Below, in pieces: positions 8,839 to 21,500 of a stretch of DNA of 47,621 bases; positions within the stretch are counted from its first letter, which is position 1; every line of letters starts with the position of its first letter. Origin of the DNA: Nitrospirae bacterium JdFR-81 (lineage in GTDB: Bacteria > Nitrospirota > Thermodesulfovibrionia > UBA6902); NCBI GenBank assembly GCA_002011735.1, contig MTOQ01000039.1:1-47621 (forward strand), in the 5' to 3' direction. A program made the translations under genes and the position numbers. The notes below the pieces were generated by a model, which saw only the letters and a program-made list of their open reading frames with translations, ran no database searches and had not been told where the DNA came from.

Positions 8839-9172
8839 GAAAATGTAAAACCCATAAGGATCTGGATGTATGAGATAAATCTATAGAATTTGCCGAAAAA
8901 TATACAGACTCACAGCCAGTTAAGAATGAGGAGTATGGAATAATCAGATGAGATCAATATCGAGTAATATAGCAGAAGGAGCAGCGAGAAGCTCTAAAAA
9001 GGAATTTATCCAGTTTCTTTATATGGCTATTGGTTCTCTTGCTGAATTAGAGACACAACCAATTATTTCCAAAAAGTTAAAATTCCTGAATGATGAAACG
9101 GTATTCTCCGAGGTGGAGTCGATTAGGAGAATGTTATCAGGTCTTATCAAATTTTTAAAGGGCAAAAACTGA
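8832..9172 (+). pseudogene. Decayed four-helix-bundle protein (23S rRNA intervening-sequence / S23 family)
   Basis: The family is about 120 residues, folds as an antiparallel four-helix bundle, and occurs in 23S rRNA intervening sequences and in Avd-like retroelement accessory proteins. Starting at ATG 8832 the frame reads MSRKCKTHKDLDV, then TGA at 8871-8873 where family members have Trp, then DKSIEFAEKYTDSQPVKNEEYGI. A one-base loss near 8945 shifts to the frame of the tracked ORF (8948-9172), which gives RSISSNIAEGAARSSKKEF and the complete C-terminal helices ending KFLKGKN. So it carries one nonsense mutation, one frameshift and probably a few lost residues in helix 1. A 74-residue protein from ATG 8948 could still be made but lacks helix 1. 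It sits in codon context unlike hisA and hisF, with more A/T, and is bounded by inverted repeats. Confidence 0.75.
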
Positions 9173-9173
9173 T

Positions 9174-9198
9174 TGCTCATTACACATTACGCATAACG
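9174..9198 (-). repeat. Right inverted 7-bp repeat array of the four-helix-bundle cassette
   Basis: Read on the minus strand: CGTTATG, CGTAATG, TGTAATG, AGCA. It is the inverted partner of 8814-8838 and ends 7 nt before the hisF ATG. On the plus strand CATTACGCATAAC (13 nt) is identical to the sequence just upstream of the sigma-54 regulator gene (27122) read in its own direction. Confidence 0.7.
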
Positions 9199-9205
9199 AA
9201 TCAAG

Positions 9206-10063
9206 ATGCTTGCAAAACGTATCATCCCATGTCTTGATGTTAAGGATGGAAGGGTTGTGAAGGGGGTCAACTTTCAGAACCTCAGGGACGCGGGTGACCC
9301 TGTGGAGAATGCCAAATACTATGACGAAGAAGGAGCCGATGAACTCGTCTTCCTTGACATAACCGCCTCACATGAAAAGAGAAAAATCATTCTGGACGTT
9401 GTCGAGAGGACCGCAAATGATGTCTTCATGCCCCTTACGGTTGGGGGTGGGATAAAAATACTTGATGATATAAGGGATCTCTTGAATGCAGGATGTGATA
9501 AGGTCTCTATAAATACCACAGCTGTCAGGGATCCATATTTTATAAGGAACGCCTCGGAGAGATTCGGCAGTCAGTGTATCGTTATTGCTATCGATGCTAA
9601 GAGGATAGTAAATGGCCTTTTATCAGACGTGAGAGAAGAACCCTGGTTTGATGATCCATATCTTGGTGATGTACGCGTGGATGAGAAAAGCCTATGGGCC
9701 ATATCCACACACGGTGGGAGGACGATGAGGCTTATCGATGCTGTAAAGTGGGCAAGGAAGATGGAAGAGCTTGGCGCAGGAGAGATCCTCCTTACAAGTA
9801 TGGACAGAGATGGGACAAAGGATGGATATGATATAGAGCTTACCAGGACTATCGCAGAGGCAGTCTCAATACCAGTTATAGCCTCTGGTGGAGTGGGTAC
9901 ACTTGAACACCTCAGGGAAGGGCTTGTGGAAGGCAAGGCAGACGCTGCCCTTGCAGCCTCGATATTCCATTACAGGGAGTACTCTATCAGAGAGGCAAAG
10001 GAGTATCTCAGGACGAAAGGGGTTCCTGTAAGGCTTTACGGCTATATGAATACAGCCAAATAA
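9206..10063 (+). CDS. hisF: Imidazole glycerol phosphate synthase cyclase subunit HisF
   Basis: Cyclase half of the HisF-HisH amidotransferase. The 285 residues carry the catalytic aspartates D11 (PCLDVKDG) and D130 (AIDAKR), and conserved [18 protein letters not shown] and ASGGVG. It is longer than the usual ~255 residues because of a roughly 26-residue insertion between AIDAKR and THGGR (about 134-167, rich in Asp, Trp, Leu) in the loop after strand 5. No SD precedes the ATG; the right repeat array occupies that space. Confidence 0.96.
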   Translation: MLAKRIIPCLDVKDGRVVKGVNFQNLRDAGDPVENAKYYDEEGADELVFLDITASHEKRKIILDVVERTANDVFMPLTVGGGIKILDDIRDLLNAGCDKVSINTTAVRDPYFIRNASERFGSQCIVIAIDAKRIVNGLLSDVREEPWFDDPYLGDVRVDEKSLWAISTHGGRTMRLIDAVKWARKMEELGAGEILLTSMDRDGTKDGYDIELTRTIAEAVSIPVIASGGVGTLEHLREGLVEGKADAALAASIFHYREYSIREAKEYLRTKGVPVRLYGYMNTAK

Positions 10064-10126
10064 GTGGCATCTCTTATTACTGCTTATAACAGGAAGAAGT
10101 TTTCTTAATGAAAAGGCATCAGCAGT

Positions 10127-11185
10127 TTATACGGCCATTGCCTCGGGGTGTTTTTTCTCTATCCTGTAACGTTCGATTACTGGATCACTTGCTGGGTGGG
10201 CTTTCATTGTAAAGCGCTTGTCTCCCACAAAGACTGTCACGTCCACAGATGGCAGGTATCGGGCATCAGAGTATCTGGCACATAATGAAGCGGCAAGGTT
10301 TATCGTCTCATGTGTCACCTTTCCCCTGATAAGAGTTATCGGACTGCCAAAACCCTCGACCTTAAGCCTTATGTCATTCCTGTCTGCGAGTGACAGTATC
10401 TGCAGGTTTTCCTCTCTGTTTCTGCCCACGATGATCTTACACTCATGAGATGGCCTGAAGTGTCTTCCAAGTCTCAGCAGTTCAATATCATTAAAACCGG
10501 GATCTGGATTGTGGGTTAGGAGATCCTTCAGTCTATAGGAGTAGTTTGGATCTGTGAGCAGACATCCACCTGCAGGTGAGGCATAATCTGTTAGGCCAAA
10601 CTCCCTTGCAAGGGCCATCTGTGGTTTTCTTGATCTGCCCCTGAAGTCATAGAGCAGGTCACGATTGACGATCCCCTTCTCCTCAGGTATGGTCTTCTTC
10701 AGTAGCTTGGCACTCAAGGGCCTTAGCACATAGCCCTCAACACCTGCCTCTCTGTCTATCACAGGGAAGGTATCCCTCCTCTGGCTCATCGGCCTCTGGC
10801 CGAGGACCTCACCTGTTATGAGGAAGTCTGCGCCTATCATATCCATCATCTCCTTTGCCTCTTTTAACATGAGGATCCTGCAGTCAATACAGGGGTTCAT
10901 ATTCTTGCCATGGCCGAATTTTGGGTTTTTTACTATCTCGAGGAATTTATCGGACAGGTGGCATAGTTTTACCTTGAATCCGAACTTCTCCGCCGTGGGG
11001 AAGGGATTGGCTGAACAGGATGACCTGTCCCCGATATTGCATCCGAAATGGTTCAGGAAGGTTACGGCGGTCACCTCTATCCCCTGCCTCATCACGATCA
11101 GGATGGCAAGCGAACTATCAAGACCACCTGAAAACAGGGCAACGGCCTTTCGCCTCAAAGAGCCTTCTCCTGCCATAGAACCCAT
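10127..11185 (-). CDS. PP-loop ATP pyrophosphatase, MnmA/ThiI-like tRNA thiolation candidate
   Basis: The N-terminal PP-loop is FSGGLDSS (18-25), the adenylation motif of tRNA thiouridylases. Cys99/Cys102 (NPCIDC) and Cys208 (AGGCLLT) correspond to the paired cysteines used for persulfide chemistry in MnmA-like enzymes. The C-terminal part (about 215-350, GRHFRPSHECKIIVGRN) resembles an NFACT-R/DUF814-type domain often fused in this family. The start is ambiguous: ATG at 11185 sits 1 nt from GGAGG, while the second ATG (11176, MAGEGSL) has a better-spaced AAGGAGG. The gene is divergent from kdsB. Substrate tRNA is unknown. Confidence 0.8.
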   Translation of the reverse strand: MGSMAGEGSLRRKAVALFSGGLDSSLAILIVMRQGIEVTAVTFLNHFGCNIGDRSSCSANPFPTAEKFGFKVKLCHLSDKFLEIVKNPKFGHGKNMNPCIDCRILMLKEAKEMMDMIGADFLITGEVLGQRPMSQRRDTFPVIDREAGVEGYVLRPLSAKLLKKTIPEEKGIVNRDLLYDFRGRSRKPQMALAREFGLTDYASPAGGCLLTDPNYSYRLKDLLTHNPDPGFNDIELLRLGRHFRPSHECKIIVGRNREENLQILSLADRNDIRLKVEGFGSPITLIRGKVTHETINLAASLCARYSDARYLPSVDVTVFVGDKRFTMKAHPASDPVIERYRIEKKHPEAMAV

Positions 11186-11241
11186 CCCTCCTTAATAGGT
11201 ATATGTAGTGTATAACAATTTATTTTACCAGAAATTTCCCC

Positions 11242-11270
11242 TTGAAGTAAAAATCTAACTGTTGTAGAGT
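11242..11270 (+). promoter_or_regulatory. Possible kdsB promoter immediately before the ATG
   Basis: TTGAAG (11242-11247), 17-nt spacer, TAGAGT (11265-11270), then only 5 nt to the ATG at 11276. No SD is present, so initiation would be on a leaderless or near-leaderless transcript. The -10 is weak. Confidence 0.35.
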
Positions 11271-11275
11271 AGTAT

Positions 11276-15317
<4,042 letters not shown>

Positions 15318-15318
15318 T

Positions 15319-15693
15319 ATGTATGAGCTTTCTGTAGAGGCACAGTTTTCTGCTGCTCATCAATTAAGGGGCTATAAAGGGAAGTGCGAGAAGCTCCACG
15401 GACATAACTGGAGGGTTCAGGTGACGGTCTCTTCAGACAGGCTCAATGAGATAGATATAGTTATGGATTTCCATGACTTAAAGAGGATCGTTAATGAGGT
15501 TATATCAAGCCTTGACCATTCCTTCTTGAATGATGTGTTCCCCTTTACAGAGATCAACCCGTCATCAGAGAATATCGCAAAGTGGATTTATGATTCTGTA
15601 AAGAAGAGGTTAAGGAAGGGCTACAGGAATGTGAATCTTACCTCTGTTACGGTATGGGAGTCAGAGTCAGCATCAGCAACCTATTATGAATAA
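15319..15693 (+). CDS. queD: 6-carboxytetrahydropterin synthase QueD
   Basis: Second step of preQ0/queuosine synthesis: dihydroneopterin triphosphate to 6-carboxytetrahydropterin. Start taken at ATG 15319 (MYELSVEAQFSAAHQL), since GAGG lies 9 nt upstream; ATG 15310 and the tracked TTG are less likely. Zinc ligands are H14, H27 and H29 (SAAHQL, HGHNW), with catalytic Cys23 (GKCEKLHGH), plus DHSFLND and the Glu-containing VTVWES. The next pathway enzyme, queE, is at 38819, not adjacent. Overlaps or abuts ftsB. Confidence 0.92.
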   Translation: MYELSVEAQFSAAHQLRGYKGKCEKLHGHNWRVQVTVSSDRLNEIDIVMDFHDLKRIVNEVISSLDHSFLNDVFPFTEINPSSENIAKWIYDSVKKRLRKGYRNVNLTSVTVWESESASATYYE

Positions 15694-15699
15694 AAAGTG

Positions 15700-16140
15700 C
15701 TACGGACAGCTCTCGGTATAACTCTGTCTGTTGTTACAGTCTATCCTGAAGACATCACACTTCACGCTGGTGTTTGAGTTCCCGAAGGCAGAGACCCTGA
15801 AGCAGGGGATTTGTGTATTACCATTAACATCTATATTTGCCTGTATACAGTAAGAATAATTCAATGTTTCAGGATCACCCGGCCTGAAGTCGGGGAGAGC
15901 CTCTTGTATCTCGGCGATGTTGTCTATATCATGACCACACGTTCCAAGGGAGATGTACTCTCCGTTATCGTCAAAGTATTTATTCTCAAGTAGATAGAGG
16001 GCCTCTATGTTTGTGGTTGCCTCCATGCGTGCTCCTCTTTTAATTGTGCCAATGTAGGTGACTGCTGCAACACCTGCAAGGATACCGATGATGGCCAAAG
16101 TGATGAGGAGCTCTACCAGTGTGAAGCCTTTCCGATCCAT
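15700..16140 (-). CDS. Type IV pilin-like protein (PilE/PilA class)
   Basis: Prepilin of 146 residues with a very short leader: MDRKG, cleavage before FTLVELLITLAIIGILAGVAAV. Glu5 of the mature protein is present. The hydrophobic alpha1 is followed by a globular domain with several cysteines (TCGHD, YCIQ, PCFR, KCDVFRIDC, ESCP), suggesting disulfides including a C-terminal D-loop. It is divergent from the pilV-fimT cluster and could be the major pilin or a minor one. A sigma-70 promoter ends 6 nt before the ATG and no SD is seen, so the mRNA is probably leaderless. Confidence 0.88.
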   Translation of the reverse strand: MDRKGFTLVELLITLAIIGILAGVAAVTYIGTIKRGARMEATTNIEALYLLENKYFDDNGEYISLGTCGHDIDNIAEIQEALPDFRPGDPETLNYSYCIQANIDVNGNTQIPCFRVSAFGNSNTSVKCDVFRIDCNNRQSYTESCP

Positions 16141-16146
16141 GACGCC

Positions 16147-16175
16147 ATTATATCAAATCAATACCATTTTGGCAA
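16147..16175 (-). promoter_or_regulatory. Sigma-70 promoter of the pilin gene, abutting its ATG
   Basis: On the minus strand TTGCCA (16175-16170), 17-nt spacer, TATAAT (16152-16147), then 6 nt to the ATG at 16140. Near-consensus, and placed so that the transcript should begin at or next to the start codon. Confidence 0.6.
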
Positions 16176-16191
16176 TGATCGTTATCACCTC

Positions 16192-16248
16192 TTACACTGC
16201 CACGGTGGTGTGTAATATGATTCATACAAATTATGTAATCACTTACAC
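16192..16248. promoter_or_regulatory. TTACAC repeats, possible activator sites upstream of the pilV promoter
   Basis: TTACAC (16192-16197), its inverted copy GTGTAA (16210-16215) and TTACAC again (16243-16248) lie about 88-144 nt upstream of the expected sigma-54 start, the range where enhancer-binding proteins bind. No protein can be assigned. Confidence 0.3.
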
Positions 16249-16309
16249 AGGGTGGACTGTCCTGTGATATAATTCACTGGAAAATAAGGATTTCCTGGAA
16301 GATTTGTGC

Positions 16310-16325
16310 TGGCATTTTTCTTGCA
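16310..16325 (+). promoter_or_regulatory. Sigma-54 (RpoN) promoter for the pilV-pilY1 cluster
   Basis: TGGCATTTTTCTTGCA: GG (16311-16312) and GC (16323-16324) are separated by exactly 10 nt, as required for -24/-12 recognition. Expected start is about 16336. It lies inside the tracked ORF's first codons, which argues that the ORF really starts downstream. An extended -10 (TGATATAAT, 16265-16273) upstream offers a second possible promoter. Confidence 0.7.
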
Positions 16326-16347
16326 TAACACGAAAATGGTGAGGAAG

Positions 16348-16755
16348 ATGTGCAGGCAGAGAGAAGATGGGTTGACACTGGTTGAGCTCCTGGTGGCCAT
16401 GACCCTTCTGATGTTTGTCATGCTTGCCACCATTCCATTTATAGTTACAACCATGTCGGTCAATCGTTCTGCATATCTCAAATCAAGGGCACAGATGTTC
16501 TCTGCAGACAGATTGAGTCAGCTGCAGTTTCTCCCTGAGAATGTCATCCCGCCTGAGTGTGACAGTGCAAATGAGAGTTATTGTGTGGACGAGATACAAA
16601 CCCTAAAGGGTGTGACAATGACAAGGTATTACAAATTTGTGCCTATCAATACAAACGGAGGAAAGCCTTCTTCATATATTATCATTATGTATACCTATAA
16701 TGAAGAAGGGCAGGTCCCTGGCCGTTTCTATATAGCACCATGGATAAGAAAATGA
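16348..16755 (+). CDS. pilV: Minor pilin / pseudopilin, PilV-like
   Basis: Start placed at ATG 16348 (MCRQREDG), downstream of the sigma-54 start and 4 nt after GAGGA; the tracked GTG start lies within the promoter. The prepilin leader ends EDG and the mature protein begins LTLVELLVAMTLLMFVMLATIPF with Glu5. 135 residues; the globular part has a paired Cys (PECDSANESYCVDE). Minor pilins of this type prime pilus assembly with PilW, PilX and PilY1, all encoded next in line. Family assignment rests on leader, length and order. Confidence 0.75.
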   Translation: MCRQREDGLTLVELLVAMTLLMFVMLATIPFIVTTMSVNRSAYLKSRAQMFSADRLSQLQFLPENVIPPECDSANESYCVDEIQTLKGVTMTRYYKFVPINTNGGKPSSYIIIMYTYNEEGQVPGRFYIAPWIRK

Positions 16756-17807
16756 GGACGAAGGAAGGATTTACATTAACAGAACTGCTTGTGACAATGG
16801 CGGTATTCGGAATACTCATTGCCCTTATATACCCGACCTTCAGCTTTATAGACCAGCAATCAACAAGTATAACAAATCAACAATCCCTCCAGGAGAGGGC
16901 GCAGAGGATACTTAACTACATCCTGAGTGATCTTGCCACAGCAGGTTTCATCGTTGGCTCAACACAGGATGTCCCGTTCTGTTCTCAGACAGGTGTAAAG
17001 GTGATCCAGCATGAGGATGGTGAGCCATACGATACGCTTACATTTATTACCTCAAAGCCAGTGGAGATAAAGATCAACGAGAATTGCATAAACCCGAATT
17101 CTTCTAATCCATACTGTGATAATAACGATTATTATCTCCATATATGCAGTAGTGTTACTGGCGATCCTATCGTGAACGAGGGTTCTACACAATTTATTGT
17201 AGACGCCCCCTTTTCATGTGTAAAGGGCATTTCAGCTGCGTCAACCATTACCAGTAATGGTCGTGCCCTCATTGCATTTGAGAAGGCAACCCAGATAAAC
17301 CATACATATACCATATCTGAATTTTCATCACATACGATATCGCTATACTCCCCGCTTAACCTCAATATCCGTGAAGGGAGCATTGTGTATACAGTGAGGC
17401 AATACAGATACACGGTGGACGACCCTCAGGATCCTAACGCCACCTCTCCAAGGACTCTTAAAAGGATTGGATGGACACATGACTGTAAGATAGACCCTGT
17501 AAATATAGACGAGGCCTTTGGCGAGAATAATAACAATGGAGGTGTCGATGCCCTCCAGTTCCAGTATATCTATAATAATCCTTTTACCGGATCGCTCGAT
17601 ACAGATGATACACCTCCACAGGAGATAAAGGATCTGAGAGCAATAAAGGTGATCATACTCGTAAGGGCAGACAAGGTCGAAAGGGACTACACGGATAATA
17701 ATCAGTATGATCTTGAAGGCACAATAAATCCTCCTCTTGAATTTAATGACCATTACAGGCGCATCGAGCTATCAAAGACAGTGGAGGTGAAGAGTGTTGC
17801 TTTTTAA
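16740..17807 (+). CDS. pilW: Minor pilin PilW-like
   Basis: Large minor pilin (355 residues) with leader MDKKMRTKEG and mature FTLTELLVTMAVFGILIALIYPTFSFI, Glu5 present. Two starts are possible: 16740, or 16752, where ATGA overlaps the pilV stop; the latter gives a 6-residue leader. The DLATAGFI segment after alpha1 is typical of PilW. The remainder is a large beta-rich globular domain with CINPNSSNPYC and other cysteines. Confidence 0.82.
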   Translation: MDKKMRTKEGFTLTELLVTMAVFGILIALIYPTFSFIDQQSTSITNQQSLQERAQRILNYILSDLATAGFIVGSTQDVPFCSQTGVKVIQHEDGEPYDTLTFITSKPVEIKINENCINPNSSNPYCDNNDYYLHICSSVTGDPIVNEGSTQFIVDAPFSCVKGISAASTITSNGRALIAFEKATQINHTYTISEFSSHTISLYSPLNLNIREGSIVYTVRQYRYTVDDPQDPNATSPRTLKRIGWTHDCKIDPVNIDEAFGENNNNGGVDALQFQYIYNNPFTGSLDTDDTPPQEIKDLRAIKVIILVRADKVERDYTDNNQYDLEGTINPPLEFNDHYRRIELSKTVEVKSVAF

Positions 17808-18516
17808 TTGTATAAAATCGGATAAAGGGATCGCCCTTGTTGCGGTCCTTGGAATAAGCCTCATATTGATGGGTGCGGCAATGGCGCTTGGGCTCAGTGC
17901 TGGCTTCTTCGGAACCACCACAAAGATTACGCGCGAGATAGACCAGATGCGGTTCGTTGCTGATTTTGGCCTCGAAAACTATAGATATTATCTCTGGAAT
18001 CAGGGATGTCCTCCACCAGGATGGTGTTCCGCAGAGACAGACGAAAATGGCACAAAACAGGAGATACCCCAGGATCGATATGCATCGGTGATGTGGAACC
18101 TGAAGAATTCTAATCTATTTCCTGCACAGAATTTCAGTATAGACGATCACTTCTCATTCCAGCATCATATTGCTAAAAATTACATCAGTGCATATGGAGC
18201 ATATATCATTAAAGGTCATGTCCATTTTCGGAAGGATGGAAGCTGGGTGGACGACAGAAATTATGACTATACCGTATATGCAAAGAGAGGACCAAATCCG
18301 AAGATACTGTATGTGGTCTCGACATCGATGAAGAGAAGGAAGATAGGGGATGCCAGTTTACCTGTTGAGAGGTACCCTAAAAGGAGCTCTGTTGAGGTGG
18401 CCCTGCATTTCTCCCTGCCATGTCCTGAGGAATACAAACAATTTGGGCAGTGTCCTTCCAAGACGGGTGAGTCAGGAGAGATAGGGGTTCAAACACAACT
18501 ATTTGGAGGTTACTGA
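17794..18516 (+). CDS. pilX: Minor pilin PilX-like
   Basis: 240 residues. A prepilin-like N-terminus reads MLLFNCIKSDKG then IALVAVLGISLILMGAAMALGL. The hydrophobic helix lacks Glu5, as in GspK/PilX-like tip subunits. The start is GTG 17794 or TTG 17797, both after GGAGGTG (17783-17789); overlaps pilW by 14 nt. The C-terminal part has no recognised domain. Assignment is based on order pilV-pilW-pilX-pilY1 and the missing Glu5. Confidence 0.65.
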   Translation: MLLFNCIKSDKGIALVAVLGISLILMGAAMALGLSAGFFGTTTKITREIDQMRFVADFGLENYRYYLWNQGCPPPGWCSAETDENGTKQEIPQDRYASVMWNLKNSNLFPAQNFSIDDHFSFQHHIAKNYISAYGAYIIKGHVHFRKDGSWVDDRNYDYTVYAKRGPNPKILYVVSTSMKRRKIGDASLPVERYPKRSSVEVALHFSLPCPEEYKQFGQCPSKTGESGEIGVQTQLFGGY

Positions 18517-21500
18517 TGTTAAGGAGATATAGACATATATTGATTTTATTAACAATACTCATTTCTCTCAATCCCTCAGCAGTGGGGGCACTTGAGAACC
18601 TCCACACCTTTGCCAGGGACTCCATCATACTGCCTGCTGATTCGTGCTGGCAGCCCAACAACGATCCTGCTATTGTGTCGAGCCCGCTGAACTCGGTCTG
18701 TGATACAGATGTGGACGACCGTTCGCTCTTCCAGCTTTATGGCCTCCTTTATGCACTGCTTGATGTAGGCGATGACCCACAGAACTGCCGTAACGATGAT
18801 GGCACGATTCCGCAACAGCCCGAGATATTCGGATACTGCAAGCAGATCCCTGTCTACTGGGTGATAGACAGGTCAAAGACTGACCCACAGCAGCCAGACC
18901 TTGTGATCCAGGGCAGTTCTGCACCGCTTGTGACGGTCTTCAATAGTGATGCCCTCACCTCTGTTGGTGATGCAAACAACCCCATTTATTATACAGGGGG
19001 TCCATTTATTATAGATGCAAACAAACTCACTGATGCAGAGATCCAGAAGATAAAGGATGCTGTGCTTACAAAATTTCCTGCTGTAAAGATGCATATAGCA
19101 CAGGTAGAATTCGCTGCGAATGTCGATAAGGTGCTTATAGGGAAGCCGCCAAAGGTCGCTGTCCTTAACGAGGGCGCGAGCGAGGTGCTTGAGGATTACA
19201 TAAGGGCATCAGGACTCTTCTCATGGCAGGGAAATGTCTTCCAGTATGTGAGCGCACTTGACGTCATAGACGGATGTCTCCAGGACCCTGTTTCAGCCAA
19301 TTGTAGTGTTACCTCAAGGCCGTTCCAGCTCATATGGGCGCCCCACTGGGAGATAGAGAAGAACTGGGGTGCTGGGTATACGCCCAGTCCTTCTGACCAG
19401 ACCACCGTGGTGAGCGAGATAAGAGACTTCCTTGAAAGGGGTAATGCGGGGTTCTTTGAGTGTGCATCCATCGAGAGCCTTGAGGGCTCATCAGACACAG
19501 GTCAGGATGTTGATTCGAGTGTGGCAGGCTATCTGATCGGCAGTGATAGGCAGTGGTACAGGATAGACAAGAATCAGGGTTGTTCAGACCAGGGCAACTG
19601 CCAGGCTGACTACCTCGTTTATGAGGAGCCACCATTCTGGCTCATGCAGTGTGGTGGATGGAGGTATGAGGCGACAGGTGGACATGTCCACAATATGAGG
19701 CCAAGGTTTGATACAAGTTATACATGGCTTACCACAAAGACCGAGGATGATCCAAGCACATCCTATGACGACAGGTATCTGGGACCAACGGGCGGTAGCT
19801 CAGGAAGATTATTGACAAGGTTTATACACGATAATCCTGCAAAACTCAATAACACATATGATCCTGGTGCCACGGATTATTATGTATATGATTATCTCGT
19901 GGGTGGTAGGATAAATGCAAGTCCGACACAGGGTTATGTGGTTTACTTCCCCGGCCATAAATATATTAAGTGTCAGAACGACACCATATATGAGGGTCTG
20001 CCTGCAAGGACGATAGATATCCATTTTGACAGTGATCCACCTGCTGACAGCACCATATGGGTGGAGGTTGTGCATCAATACTGCACACAGGGCGTTGACT
20101 GCCCTAAGGTGTCATTCGATATAGCCAGCCAGCACGGCACCATAATACAGGATAACTGGATCGAGCTCAGTTCTGAGCTTGCTGAGTATGATTCTTCAGA
20201 CCATGCGCTTGAGGGGGTGTATTTCGTTACCAAGTTCAGTGAGGATGTTGCGACAGACCTTTTGATAAATGACATCATTATCACATTTGATAACAACCTT
20301 GGCACAGTAAGCCTTACCAATGTTGTTGATGTTACGGAGAAGCTCAGCCTCTGTGCACCCTATTCATCAGCAAGCCCTGTAAGCTGCGCAAACCCATCCT
20401 ATCATCCCGAAGAGGCGATCTCGCTCCACTTCTCCGGTGATATAATGGCTGGCACCAATCCAGCTAATCCGGCAGATCCGATAAACATCGTTACGGTCCA
20501 GATAAATAACGGCCCCTCTGCACAATACAATCTGATTACAGGTGTGGGAACCGTGGGAGACGATGGAAATGTCAGGATCGATATGACATCTGCAGTCTAT
20601 GATCAGGCATCCTATGCCCTTAGAAACATAAAGCTTACGAATCTCCAGTGTCAGGAGTATGATATAAACGATATCTATGTCACATTTCCGGATAACGGAG
20701 ATACTATAAATCTTGACCTTATATATAATGATACAGTAAGTGAGGGGATATGCGACCCTGGTGTTCCATCTGTTGCAAGCTGTTCGTCCGAGTCAGGCCC
20801 GCCACCTGCACCATCAGAGGTATCTATCAATGCGAAGCTGGAATTTAAGAGTGAATACAGAAATAACGATGCTGATATCAGACTTGAAATTACCTATGAT
20901 TGCGGTCAGGGTTGTTCAGGTACTCTCTCCGCGACATATGATGTGAGCGAAAATTCTGGCACGACTTCAGAAGATACAAACTTCCGTATCGATATGTCCT
21001 CTGCAAACTGGGATCGTGATCATAAGAAATTACAGAATATAGTCCTTACCAATAAGGATGGATCAAAACAGCTTATAATCACCCATGTAAAGGTATGGTT
21101 TGAAAGGAGAAGGAAACTTAAGAAACTAAAGGATACCACAAATAATCGTGATATAGCCTCGTGGGGTGGGGGTACAGATCATAGTCCTGCGGACAAGGAT
21201 ACTCATTATATAATCGAGGAGGAACAGCAACAGGGGGGTGGAGGTCAGCAGACTCTCACCGTGTATGAGACACTTAAACCAGGCATATGCGACTATCATA
21301 TGAGTCCCTATCTTTCAACCTGTGATATTGACTGGAACTCCTCTAACACCTGCGGTATCAAGTATGTCCTTAACACACTCCTTGCCCTGAAGTTCCAGAT
21401 TACGTCCTCTGAGTTTACAAAGACACAGCCAATTGTCAAGAAACTCAGCGAGACCGATTACACCTATCTCTACAAGGCAAGTTATGACTATCCGATTTAC

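Noticed and set aside
8871-8873. TGA as a recoded Trp or Sec codon in the four-helix-bundle gene
   Set aside because: A separate frameshift follows at about 8945 and no SECIS-like loop was evident; other genes in the window use TGA as a normal stop.
10064-10126. Terminator between convergent hisF and the PP-loop gene
   Set aside because: No stem followed by T-tract could be found in the 63-nt gap.
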